Assembly (NCBI GenBank): GCA_021848865.1
Contig: JAJZTO010000135.1
Location: 1-7,328, forward strand
DNA: 7,328 nt
Source of the DNA: Myxococcales bacterium
Lineage (GTDB): Bacteria; Myxococcota; Myxococcia; Myxococcales; Anaeromyxobacteraceae
Direction: 5' to 3'
The position numbers and the translations under genes were made by a program. Below, piece after piece: positions 1-6,119 of the stretch. The notes beneath the pieces are model-generated. The model searched no databases. It was not told the origin of the DNA and saw only the letters and a program-made list of their open reading frames with translations. How positions within the stretch are numbered: the first letter of the stretch is position 1; each line of letters starts with the position of its first letter.

Positions 1-186
1 TTGACGTGGAACTTCATCGACGTGGTCCACGGGCCGGACTTCGTTGGAACGAACGATGCGAGGCTCGTCGGCCCGACCCATCGAGAGTGGCACACCTGGA
101 TCTCGGGGCTGTATCGGCGTGACCTGCCCCCACCTGACGCCTCCCGGGGAACCGGACCTGGCCGAGACCGAGATCCGGCAGATTGA
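1..186 (+). CDS. possible 3' end of an upstream gene (partial)
   Basis: The frame is open from the first base of the window to a TGA at 184-186, and the gene may begin outside the window. The first ~45 codons have sensible amino-acid content (aromatic-rich, with WNFIDVVHGPDF near the left edge and a W-H-T-W segment) and mostly G/C third positions. The last ~15 codons are rich in R, G, D and P and look less gene-like. I do not recognise a family. It is in the same reading frame as the helicase gene, separated by a single TGA and two further codons. It could therefore be a separate upstream gene in the same operon or, less likely, an N-terminal extension cut off by a stop. A TTG at position 1 could be a start, but nothing supports it. 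Confidence 0.3.
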   Translation: MTWNFIDVVHGPDFVGTNDARLVGPTHREWHTWISGLYRRDLPPPDASRGTGPGRDRDPAD

Positions 187-192
187 CTTGAA

Positions 193-1845
193 GTGGCCTG
201 GTGGCACGCTTCCCCGGTGTCCCCCACCCCGGGCATCCATCCCCGCGACGTGTGGCGCCCGACCGGCTCGAAGGCCGAGCAAGAGGTCTGGACTGCGCTC
301 GCCAGAGGGATGCCGGCCGGCTGGTACGGCTGGCACTCCCTGCGCGTCCGGGACCGCGGCGGGTACGAGGGCGAGGGGGACTTCGTCCTCGCGCACCCGC
401 AGCGGGGACTGCTGCTCCTCGAGGTGAAGGGCGGGCAGGTCGAGCAGCGGGACGGCCGGTGGTTCCAGAACGGCCGGCCGATGGAGAAGGCTCCTCTCGA
501 CCAGGCGAGGGGCTTCGTTCGCAAGCTGCTGGCGCGCCTGCGCAACCTGGGCGCCGCCCCGCCGGCCTTCGGCTGCGCCGTCTGGTTCCCGGGCACCGTC
601 CTCCCGGGGCAGCCGTCGCAGGACGACGTCGCCGGCGTCGTGCTCGGCCGGGAGGAGCTGGCGTACGCCAGGGAGGCGCTCCCCGCGATCGTCGAGCGCG
701 CGATCCCGGCGGCCGGCGCCGCTCGGGGGCGCTGGATCGACGCGCTGCACCGGCTCTGGGGCGAGAGCTGGATCCCGGGGCTCTCCCTGGGCGTGCGCGT
801 CCGCGAGGCCGCGGAGTCCCGGATCGCCCTCGACGCGCAGCAGCTCCAGATCCTCGACGGCCTGCTCGGCAACCCGCGCGTGCTCGTCCAGGGTGGCGCC
901 GGCTCCGGAAAGACGCTGCTCGCCGCCGAGGCCGCGCGCCGGCTCGCCGCGGACGGGAAGAAGGTGCTGCTCCTCTGCTTCACCGCGCCGCTCGGCAAGT
1001 GGCTGGCGCAGCGGGCCGGCGGCGACGGCGTCGAGGTGGACACCATCAGCGGCTTCGCCCGGACCCGGCTCGTCCAGGCGACGGGCTGCGCGACCTCGCC
1101 CCACCTCACGGACGTGGAGTGGCGGGGGATCTTCCTCCAGGCCGAGGAAATCTGCAGTCCGGAGTGGGACGCGGTCGTCGTCGACGAGGCGCAGGATCTC
1201 CACGACGAGGCCTGGCTCCTCGTGGAGAAGCTGGCGCGAGGGAGGACGCTCTGGGCCTTCCACGACCCCGGCCAGGGCTACTGGCCGGAGCGACACCCCC
1301 CTGCCGAGCTGTTCGGAGCGTCCTTCAAGCTGCAGCGGCAGCAGCGCTGCCCGCCGGGCGTCCAGGCGCTCGCGGACCGGATCGCCGGGCTTCCCTCCGA
1401 CGCGGAGGCCATCGCCAGGGCGCGCGAAGACGGGACCATCGGGCTCGTCACCGCGCCGAGCGCCACCTCGGTGCCGGACAAGATCGGCGAGGAGGTGGAC
1501 CGCCTGCTCTCGGCCGGGCTCTCTCCCGGGGAGGTCGGGATCGTCTCGCTGCGCGGCCAGACGGCGAGGGAGGCCGTGTTCAACCTGCCGAGAGTCGGGC
1601 GCCACGAGGTCGTGCGCGCCGATCACGACGAGATGGAGACGAAGGTCGTCGCCGACTCCTTCCTGCGCTGGAAGGGACTGGAGCGACCGGCGATCATCGT
1701 CGCCGACCTGCCGGAGGGCGAGCTCCGCCAGCTGCCGGTGAGGCTCCACGTGGCCCTGACGAGGGCGGTGGCGGCCGTGCGGCTGGTGGGGGTGGAGGAG
1801 GGGCTGAGGAGGCTCCCCGGGCTGTCGGCCGATCGTGCTCAGTAG
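193..1845 (+). CDS. NERD-domain nuclease fused to SF1 (UvrD/PcrA-like) helicase
   Basis: Predicted 550-residue cytoplasmic ATP-driven DNA translocase or helicase joined to a nuclease-related (NERD) domain. Residues ~25-130 form the NERD part, with a G-x-x-A-E box (E29), D63 and E77-V-K79 (the LLLLEVKGG strand), the acidic/lysine set of the PD-(D/E)XK fold. The helicase part has Walker A GGAGSGKT (K240, T241), Walker B VVVDEAQD (D331, E332), a QxxQR motif near Q381-R385, KGLE at 494-497 and motif VI VALTRA with R524. It is short for UvrD but typical of NERD-helicase fusions. The GTG at 193 is used because NERD conservation begins by residue 25. GTGs at 217 and 250 are alternatives, and none has a clear ribosome-binding site. 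Such proteins occur in defence islands and as DNA-repair accessories. The role here is inferred, and co-transcription with the nuclease cluster is not shown because a minus-strand gene intervenes. Confidence 0.85.
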   Translation: MAWWHASPVSPTPGIHPRDVWRPTGSKAEQEVWTALARGMPAGWYGWHSLRVRDRGGYEGEGDFVLAHPQRGLLLLEVKGGQVEQRDGRWFQNGRPMEKAPLDQARGFVRKLLARLRNLGAAPPAFGCAVWFPGTVLPGQPSQDDVAGVVLGREELAYAREALPAIVERAIPAAGAARGRWIDALHRLWGESWIPGLSLGVRVREAAESRIALDAQQLQILDGLLGNPRVLVQGGAGSGKTLLAAEAARRLAADGKKVLLLCFTAPLGKWLAQRAGGDGVEVDTISGFARTRLVQATGCATSPHLTDVEWRGIFLQAEEICSPEWDAVVVDEAQDLHDEAWLLVEKLARGRTLWAFHDPGQGYWPERHPPAELFGASFKLQRQQRCPPGVQALADRIAGLPSDAEAIARAREDGTIGLVTAPSATSVPDKIGEEVDRLLSAGLSPGEVGIVSLRGQTAREAVFNLPRVGRHEVVRADHDEMETKVVADSFLRWKGLERPAIIVADLPEGELRQLPVRLHVALTRAVAAVRLVGVEEGLRRLPGLSADRAQ

Positions 1846-2282
1846 TCGAAATCCCGCGCGTGCTGCTCGTAGTCCACGCCGCCGAGCACGCGCTGCACGA
1901 GCTGCGCGGGCGTGCCGTCCAGCTCTTCCTGCCACCAGATCAGGACCAGCTCCGAGGCGGCGCCCAGGTCGCGGATCGGGGCGGAAACCACCCACGCCGC
2001 GCAGGAGATGCCCGGGAGCCGCTGGATGGGCTCCCTGCCCGAGGTGTGCACCGTGTACATCTCGGGCGTCGCCACGTACGTGGCGCGCGTCCCCCACATT
2101 CCCTCGACCCGGTCGAGGAAGCTGATTTGCCGCCGCCGCATGAACGCCGGGGTGGGCGCACCTTCGAAGACGCCGCCATAGGTCTCCGCGAAGAGCACGT
2201 CGGTCACGGTGAAGTTCCGGCCGCTCTGGAGCTGCAGCTTGGCGACGCCACCGGGGTAGACGACGTTCGAGGTGGGGGACAT
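1839..2282 (-). CDS. hypothetical protein, 147 residues, orphan
   Basis: A minus-strand frame with ATG at 2282 and TGA at 1839-1841, overlapping the helicase stop tail-to-tail by 7 bp. A TAAGGT Shine-Dalgarno-like stretch lies about 10 nt before the ATG, which supports the start. Third positions are G/C-rich and composition is that of a normal soluble globular protein. There is no signal peptide or membrane segment. It has many aromatic residues (TYGGVF, WWQEELDG) and an acidic, tyrosine-ending C-terminus. I recognise no domain or catalytic motif. It is transcribed away from the promoter region at 2283-2400, so it may share control with the plus-strand gene at 2427. Confidence 0.75.
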   Translation of the reverse strand: MSPTSNVVYPGGVAKLQLQSGRNFTVTDVLFAETYGGVFEGAPTPAFMRRRQISFLDRVEGMWGTRATYVATPEMYTVHTSGREPIQRLPGISCAAWVVSAPIRDLGAASELVLIWWQEELDGTPAQLVQRVLGGVDYEQHARDFDY

Positions 2283-2331
2283 TTGCTCGACCTTACGCCC
2301 GGGACGGACATGGGCTTGGGTATCGACGATG

Positions 2332-2393
2332 TCCGTTCGCCGCGTACGACCTCCGTTCGTTGACCAACGGACGTCTATCCGTTATAGTGGATA
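2332..2393. promoter_or_regulatory. operator-like cluster of TCCGTT motifs and near-palindrome over the promoter
   Basis: TCCGTT occurs at 2332-2337, 2352-2357 and 2378-2383, and its reverse complement AACGGA at 2366-2371. The 2352 and 2366 copies form an inverted repeat (8-nt spacer) straddling the -35. An 18-bp near-palindrome at 2376-2393 (TATCC..TATA..GGATA, 14 of 18 positions symmetric) covers the -10. This layout fits binding of a dimeric repressor, but no regulator gene is recognised next to it, so the regulator is unknown. Confidence 0.45.
2360..2388 (+). promoter_or_regulatory. sigma70-type promoter
   Basis: TTGACC (2360-2365) and TATAGT (2383-2388) are separated by exactly 17 bp, a close match to the -35/-10 consensus in an otherwise GC-rich region. 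Predicted transcription starts near 2395 and would serve the small gene starting at 2427, possibly also the nuclease cluster from 3081 if there is read-through. The -10 lies inside a near-palindrome and the -35 inside an inverted repeat, which suggests repressor control. Confidence 0.6.
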
Positions 2394-2426
2394 CACCATT
2401 AGAGATGGGACGAGGGACGCGGCCCT

Positions 2427-2879
2427 GTGACTCCCAGCCAACTCCGGCTCCGGCCGGCTCGGTGGCAATGCCGCGCGATGGTGAGCCCCGTGACCGACCA
2501 AGCCGAAGTGGTGCCCGATCGCCCCCGCCCGTGCTTCCGGGAGGGGCCTCCGGCCGACGACACCTGCGAGATGACGCGCGTCGTCCGCCGGCGCGGCACG
2601 CGGTTCGAGGTCTGGACGTGTACCGACCCGCAGCCGACGATCAGGGTGAAGCTCGACGCCAACCGGTTCCCGGCCGAGGACGCAAAGCGATGGTGGCCCG
2701 GCTGCGCCAGCGCCTGGTACGACGCGCTCTACCATCCGGACCACTCGTGCACCCCGGGGCGCACCCAGTTCGTGGTGTACGACGGCGAGGGGGGCCGGCG
2801 GGAACGCGGTCGGACGCGAGGTGGAAAAGCGCGGGAAGCGCGCCTGCCACCGCGCTCGCGACGCCGAGGGTCATCCTGA
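2427..2879 (+). CDS. small cysteine-containing hypothetical protein, possibly frameshifted
   Basis: A 150-codon frame starting at GTG 2427, with GAGGGA 9 nt upstream and a good promoter ~30 bp before that. ATG 2478 is an alternative start, with a poorer ribosome site. Residues ~45-125 look like real protein: a basic VVRRRGTRFEVWTC strand, a C-P-G-C type arrangement (WWPGCASAWYDALYHPDHSC) and TQFVVYDGEG. The family is not recognised, and the spaced C/H residues could bind metal. After residue ~122 the frame turns into a low-complexity R/G/A tail with poor third-position GC. The +1 frame becomes gene-like from the G6 run at 2789-2794 and stays open to TGA 3082-3084, overlapping the next gene's ATG. 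The true product may therefore be longer, through a sequencing error, an inactivating mutation or programmed frameshifting. Confidence 0.55.
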   Translation: MTPSQLRLRPARWQCRAMVSPVTDQAEVVPDRPRPCFREGPPADDTCEMTRVVRRRGTRFEVWTCTDPQPTIRVKLDANRFPAEDAKRWWPGCASAWYDALYHPDHSCTPGRTQFVVYDGEGGRRERGRTRGGKAREARLPPRSRRRGSS

Positions 2880-3080
2880 CCTCCTGAGCCAGGCGCTCGA
2901 CCAAGGCGCGACGGGCCGGCGAACGCCGCCGTGTTGTACCGGGCACGGGCCACGGCCCGCGCCAAACGGCTGCCCGTCGGTGAAATCTTCCATCCGCCGA
3001 ATGAGCCGGGCCGCCGCGGTCGCGGTGAGAAACACGTTGCCGGTGTCGGGGTGCGGGCCCAGGTCCGCTCTCGGTGATGT
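2880..3080. other. gap before the nuclease cluster, unresolved coding signal
   Basis: About 200 bp without a confident gene. Three readings have decent third-position GC. The +1 frame continues from the frameshift site to 3084. A plus frame from 2880 to TGA 3075-3077 reads NAAVLYRARATARAKRLPVGE from 2922. The antisense frame reads GNVFLTATAAARLIRRMEDF around 2990-3050. The mixture suggests a decayed gene end or a frameshifted C-terminus. I see no clear promoter in it. Confidence 0.3.
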
Positions 3081-4028
3081 ATGATGCGGCTGCGCGTGAA
3101 AGGCTACCTCGCCATCACCGACCACGACTGGTTCACCTTCCTCGGGGAACGCCAGCCGCTCGACGAGGTGAACTTCTGGCAGCCCTCCGCGCATGGCTTC
3201 AGGGCCGCGCCGGGCACGCCGTTCCTCTTCAAGCTGAAGGCGCCGCACAACGCCATCGGTGGCTTCGGCGTCTTCGCTCGATACGAAGAGGCGTCGCCGA
3301 CCCTTGCCTGGGAGGCCTTCGGCGAGAAGAACGGGGCGCCGAGCTTTCCGGAGATGTGGCGGCGCATCGGCAGGTACGCCCGGCGGCCGGGCGATCCGAG
3401 TCATCGCATCGGCTGCATCATGGTGGCCGACCCGGTCTTTCTGCCGCCCGAGGAGTGGATCCCGCAGCCACGCGACTGGAAGCCGAACATCGTGTCCGGG
3501 GCCGGTATCGACCTCTCGATCGGCGAGGGGCGACGCGTCTGGGAAGCGTGCCAAGCGCGCTGCGGTGGAGACCGGGCGCCCGGACAGCCAGGGCTCGCCG
3601 CGGAGCCGCCGGCGGCCCGATACGGGGAGGCCGTCCTGGTGCGGCCGCGACTGGGGCAGGGAACCTTCCGCGTGGCCGTGACCGGTGCCTACGGTGGCGC
3701 GTGTGCGGTCAGCCAGGAGCATTCGCTGCCCGTGCTCGAAGCGGCGCATATCCGTCCGTACGGCGCGAAGGGAACCCACGAGGTTGTGAACGGGCTCCTG
3801 CTCCGCGCCGACATTCACCGGCTCTTCGACGCGGGGTACGTGACGGTGACGCCGGACCGACACTTCGTGGTGAGCCGCCAGCTTGCGCAGGAGTGGGAGA
3901 ACGGGAAGGCCTATTACGCGATGGACGGGCGGGAGATCCGCCTGCCCGCCCGGCCCGCTGACCGCCCGGACCCCGAACTGCTTCGCTGGCACAACGAGAA
4001 CGTGTTCGAGAAGGGAGTCGCGGCCTGA
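3081..4028 (+). CDS. HNH endonuclease (HNH_2-type), putative modification-dependent restriction nuclease
   Basis: 315 residues. The C-terminal third carries the HNH core: LPVLEAAHIRPY (H223), N237 in VVNGLLL and LLLRADIHRLFDAGY (H246). This is the H-N-H metal-binding nuclease signature of the HNH_2-type restriction-associated family. The N-terminal ~160 residues (AITDHDWFTFL, VNFWQP, PGTPFLFKL, FGEKNGA, DWKPNIVSG) match, from memory, the conserved front half of a widespread family of ~300-residue HNH proteins. Its fold may resemble EVE/PUA base-reading domains, but that is inference. Family members usually have CAVTG before EHSLPVLEAAHI; here it reads CAVSQ. ATG at 3081 is used, with CGGTGA just upstream. 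GTG 3096 would give the VKGYLAITD start usual in the family. It opens a three-nuclease cluster, with its stop 2 bp before the next ATG. Confidence 0.88.
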   Translation: MMRLRVKGYLAITDHDWFTFLGERQPLDEVNFWQPSAHGFRAAPGTPFLFKLKAPHNAIGGFGVFARYEEASPTLAWEAFGEKNGAPSFPEMWRRIGRYARRPGDPSHRIGCIMVADPVFLPPEEWIPQPRDWKPNIVSGAGIDLSIGEGRRVWEACQARCGGDRAPGQPGLAAEPPAARYGEAVLVRPRLGQGTFRVAVTGAYGGACAVSQEHSLPVLEAAHIRPYGAKGTHEVVNGLLLRADIHRLFDAGYVTVTPDRHFVVSRQLAQEWENGKAYYAMDGREIRLPARPADRPDPELLRWHNENVFEKGVAA

Positions 4029-4030
4029 CC

Positions 4031-4879
4031 ATGGAGGTCCGGACCGTCACCACCTCGGACCGGTCCCTCCTCCATGCCGTCCGTTCGACCCTGGACGCCG
4101 CCGACGAAGCCTTCCTGTGCGTTGCCTTCGTGCAGGAGCGCGGGCTACACCTCCTGGAGCGCGAGCTCGACGGGCTCCGGCGGCGCTCGGCAGCGTCGCG
4201 CCTCCTCGTCACCACGACCTTCCGGACCACCAGTCCCTCCGCCCTGGCGATGGCCAAGGGCCTCGGGCTGGACGTTCGCGTGCTCAATCCCGGGTCGGGC
4301 CGGACCTTCCACCCCAAGCTCTACCTGGGCACCGCCGGTCGTGCGGCGAGCGCCGTCATCGGCTCGGCCAACCTCACCGGCGGGCTTGCGACGAACTACG
4401 AAGCGGCGGTCGCGCTTGCTGGGACGCGAGGGGAGGGGGCCATCGCCCAGGCGTGGGACTGGGCTGAGGCGCTCTGGTCCGACGCGCGCGTCGAGCGCTG
4501 GCTCCCCACCGCCGGCGAGCCGGAGGTGGAGGCCTTCGAGCCGGCGCTCTACCGCCTTCTCCAGGCGGAGGTGCGCCGCGACCCGGTTTTCCTGACGCTG
4601 GGCCGCGCGCCGCGCAGGAACCGGGTGGTGGAGCTGTCGCCCGTGGAGCTTCACGTCGAGACCCAGCGCTCCCGCACCCAAAGCGGCGGCGCCGAGGCCG
4701 TGCCGGCCTGGATGTTCAACCTCGCGTGGGAGCGGCTCCGCACGCACGGAACCCTCACGAATACCGAGCTGCTGAACGACCTCCGGGTGCACCGCTCCAG
4801 CGCGGTCTGCGCGATCCTGGCGCGGCTGGCACCGGTGCGGGTGGTGGCTGGAAAGGGGATCACGCTCCAGTGGCGCTGA
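4031..4879 (+). CDS. phospholipase D-like (single HKD motif) nuclease
   Basis: 282 residues. H94-P-K96 (FHPKLYLG) followed by GSANLTGG (S112, N114) and N122-Y-E124 is the PLDc_2-type HxK...GSxN...E active-site layout. The aspartate of the full HxKxxxxD motif is absent (T101), as in many DNA-acting members. With only one HKD half-site, activity would need a homodimer, as in bacterial Nuc or BfiI-type enzymes. The C-terminal ~80 residues (TNTELLNDLRVHRSSAVCAIL) resemble a small helical, possibly winged-helix, DNA-contacting segment. The ATG lies 2 bp after the HNH stop, with AAGGGAG about 14 nt upstream, and the 3' end overlaps the next gene by 10 bp. It is likely translated from the same message. 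Cleavage of DNA is inferred from the family. Confidence 0.85.
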   Translation: MEVRTVTTSDRSLLHAVRSTLDAADEAFLCVAFVQERGLHLLERELDGLRRRSAASRLLVTTTFRTTSPSALAMAKGLGLDVRVLNPGSGRTFHPKLYLGTAGRAASAVIGSANLTGGLATNYEAAVALAGTRGEGAIAQAWDWAEALWSDARVERWLPTAGEPEVEAFEPALYRLLQAEVRRDPVFLTLGRAPRRNRVVELSPVELHVETQRSRTQSGGAEAVPAWMFNLAWERLRTHGTLTNTELLNDLRVHRSSAVCAILARLAPVRVVAGKGITLQWR

Positions 4880-5805
4880 CCTTCGACGAGTTCTGCGCGC
4901 GGCTCGACAACCTCCGGGTGGATCGCTCGGGGGGCATCGAAAAGCCGTACAAGCCGCTCCTCGTGGCTGCGGTCGTCATCCTCATCCACAAGGGGAAGCA
5001 GCCGACGCGCAGCGTCCCCCTCGACGGAGGTTTGCGGAGCGCCTTCCAGCAGCTCCTGGAGTTGCTGTTCCCCCGCTGGCCGCACGCCGCGAAGGTGGAG
5101 TACCCGTTCCGGCACCTCGAGAACGACGGCGTCTGGACCCTCGTCCCGATCGAGGGCGCGTCCGACGCGCTCCGCGCCGCGAAGGACGCGCGAGCCGAGG
5201 CCTGGGACGTCCTCAGGCACGTCCGCTGCGCCCAGCTCGACGAGACCGTCTTCCAGCGCCTGGCGGCGAGCTTCCAGGATCGCTTCCGCGTGCTGCGCAT
5301 CCTGGCACGACGCTACTTTCCGACGGAGACGTCAGGCAAGCTCTGGGACTTTCTCGGCGACGACCTCCCGGCGCTTCCGGCTCCGCGGGCCGCTGACGGA
5401 GACCGGATCACGGAGCGGGCGCTCGAGGAGCACCTCGAGTCGCACTGGGAGGAGACGCCGTTCGCCAGGTCCGGCGTGGAGCTCGCTCGGCGGGAGGCGC
5501 ACGGCTGGCCCTGCCGCCAGGTCTTCACGCCGGTGAACGCCATCGACCTGCTGGGCTTCGAATCCGGAGCGCGCCGCTGGTGGGTCTTCGAGCTCAAGCG
5601 CGGGCGCTCGGCTGACGCGGTCGTGGGTCAGGTGAGCCGGTACCTCGGCTGGATCGGCGAGGAGCGGCGAGGACATCGAGAATCCGCGGTCGGCGCCATC
5701 ATCGTGCGGCAGGCCGATCCCAAGCTCCGCTACGCCGTGAAGGCGCACGAGCGGCTCAGCCTCTGGGAGTTCGACGAGCTGCTCGCAGTGAGGCAGGTGG
5801 GGTGA
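4870..5805 (+). CDS. ScoMcrA-like DNA sulfur-binding domain fused to NucS/DUF91-like PD-(D/E)XK nuclease
   Basis: 311 residues from GTG 4870, preceded by AAAGGGG ~11 nt upstream and overlapping the PLD gene stop by 10 bp. The frame is open further upstream, but inside the PLD gene. Residues ~4-155 look like the sulfur-binding domain (SBD) of type IV enzymes such as ScoMcrA: KPYKPLL near 25-31 (usually HKPLLLL), V-E-Y78-P79-F-x-x-L-x-N85-D86-G-x-W, and the closing ARRYFP at 146-151. That domain reads phosphorothioate DNA through a pocket involving the YP pair. Residues ~170-311 form a PD-(D/E)XK nuclease: E-x-x-L-x-x-H-W start, RQVFTPV, D226 (AIDLLGF), E241-L-K243 (WWVFELKRG) and Q254-x3-Y258. 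I infer an enzyme that recognises modified DNA and cuts it. The Y in place of the usual histidine in KPYKP may alter specificity. Confidence 0.75.
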   Translation: MALTFDEFCARLDNLRVDRSGGIEKPYKPLLVAAVVILIHKGKQPTRSVPLDGGLRSAFQQLLELLFPRWPHAAKVEYPFRHLENDGVWTLVPIEGASDALRAAKDARAEAWDVLRHVRCAQLDETVFQRLAASFQDRFRVLRILARRYFPTETSGKLWDFLGDDLPALPAPRAADGDRITERALEEHLESHWEETPFARSGVELARREAHGWPCRQVFTPVNAIDLLGFESGARRWWVFELKRGRSADAVVGQVSRYLGWIGEERRGHRESAVGAIIVRQADPKLRYAVKAHERLSLWEFDELLAVRQVG

Positions 5806-6119
5806 TGCGGCAACGCGGCCGCGGGACCAACCCGACCCGCGGCGGCGTCTCGTATGCTCGGAAGCGCAATGCTGGCAATGGCCGGGTGCTCATCTCTCCC
5901 GTGGCCGACGAAAAGAGCCTCGTGAAACTCAAGCCTGACCCGGATCGGTCCCCTGTGGTGGGAGGCTTCTGCAAGCACCGGGAACGCTTCCTGGAGTTTC
6001 GCAGGGCGGAGACCTATCGCAGCGCCGATGCCAGGCTGACAGCCTGGCCGGCCCCTCAGCCCGGAAAGGGAGTAACCACGTGCGCATCCGGTGGCCCCAG
6101 CTTCGCGATCCCGCGGTGA
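5805..6119 (+). CDS. doubtful small ORF
   Basis: An open frame starting at ATG 5805, whose A is the last base of the preceding TGA. AGGTGG lies just upstream, as in translational coupling; a GTG at 5802 is also possible. Third-position GC is moderately high and the centre (VLISPVADEKSLVKLKPDPD) looks protein-like. Against it, two strong hairpins lie inside, it overlaps the next well-supported gene by 40 bp, and both ends look like chance translation. No domain is recognised. The 5806-6079 interval may instead be a non-coding spacer. Confidence 0.3.
   Translation: MRQRGRGTNPTRGGVSYARKRNAGNGRVLISPVADEKSLVKLKPDPDRSPVVGGFCKHRERFLEFRRAETYRSADARLTAWPAPQPGKGVTTCASGGPSFAIPR
5818..5843 (+). terminator. 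GC-rich hairpin just after the nuclease cluster
   Basis: GCCGCGGG (5818-5825) pairs perfectly with CCCGCGGC (5836-5843) around a 10-nt loop, 12 bp after the stop of the SBD-nuclease gene. The position suits a transcript-end or RNA-stabilising structure. No U-tract follows, so it is not a classical intrinsic terminator. Confidence 0.4.
6030..6048 (+). promoter_or_regulatory. perfect 8-bp hairpin upstream of the HNH-like gene
   Basis: GCCAGGCT (6030-6037), a GAC loop and AGCCTGGC (6041-6048) form a tight stem ending 31 nt before the GTG at 6080 and 16 nt before its Shine-Dalgarno. It could be an attenuator, an mRNA 5' structure or a protein-binding palindrome. There is no U-tract. Confidence 0.4.

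Noticed and set aside
201..2363. 720-codon plus-strand frame overlapping the helicase
   Set aside because: It is extremely rich in R, A, G and P and runs through a gene with intact helicase motifs and a minus-strand gene. It is a GC-driven shadow.
2360..2887. 175-codon frame overlapping the small gene
   Set aside because: Its first codon sits on the -35 element of the promoter, and the composition is P/R/A shadow-like compared with the 2427 frame.
3077..3087. TATGAT as a -10 element for a leaderless HNH transcript from GTG 3096
   Set aside because: No -35-like hexamer lies 16-18 bp upstream and the sequence overlaps the ATG-ATG start codons.
2871..3992. 373-codon open frame on the minus strand, antisense to the HNH gene
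   Set aside because: The opposite strand has intact HNH motifs and normal composition. The antisense frame is H/R/P/G-rich and is kept open by high GC. Only its end near 2990-3050 looks protein-like, and this is noted with the gap.
5853..5858. TATGCT as a -10 for the gene at 6080
   Set aside because: No -35 match at the right distance, and it sits right after a hairpin more than 200 bp from the start.
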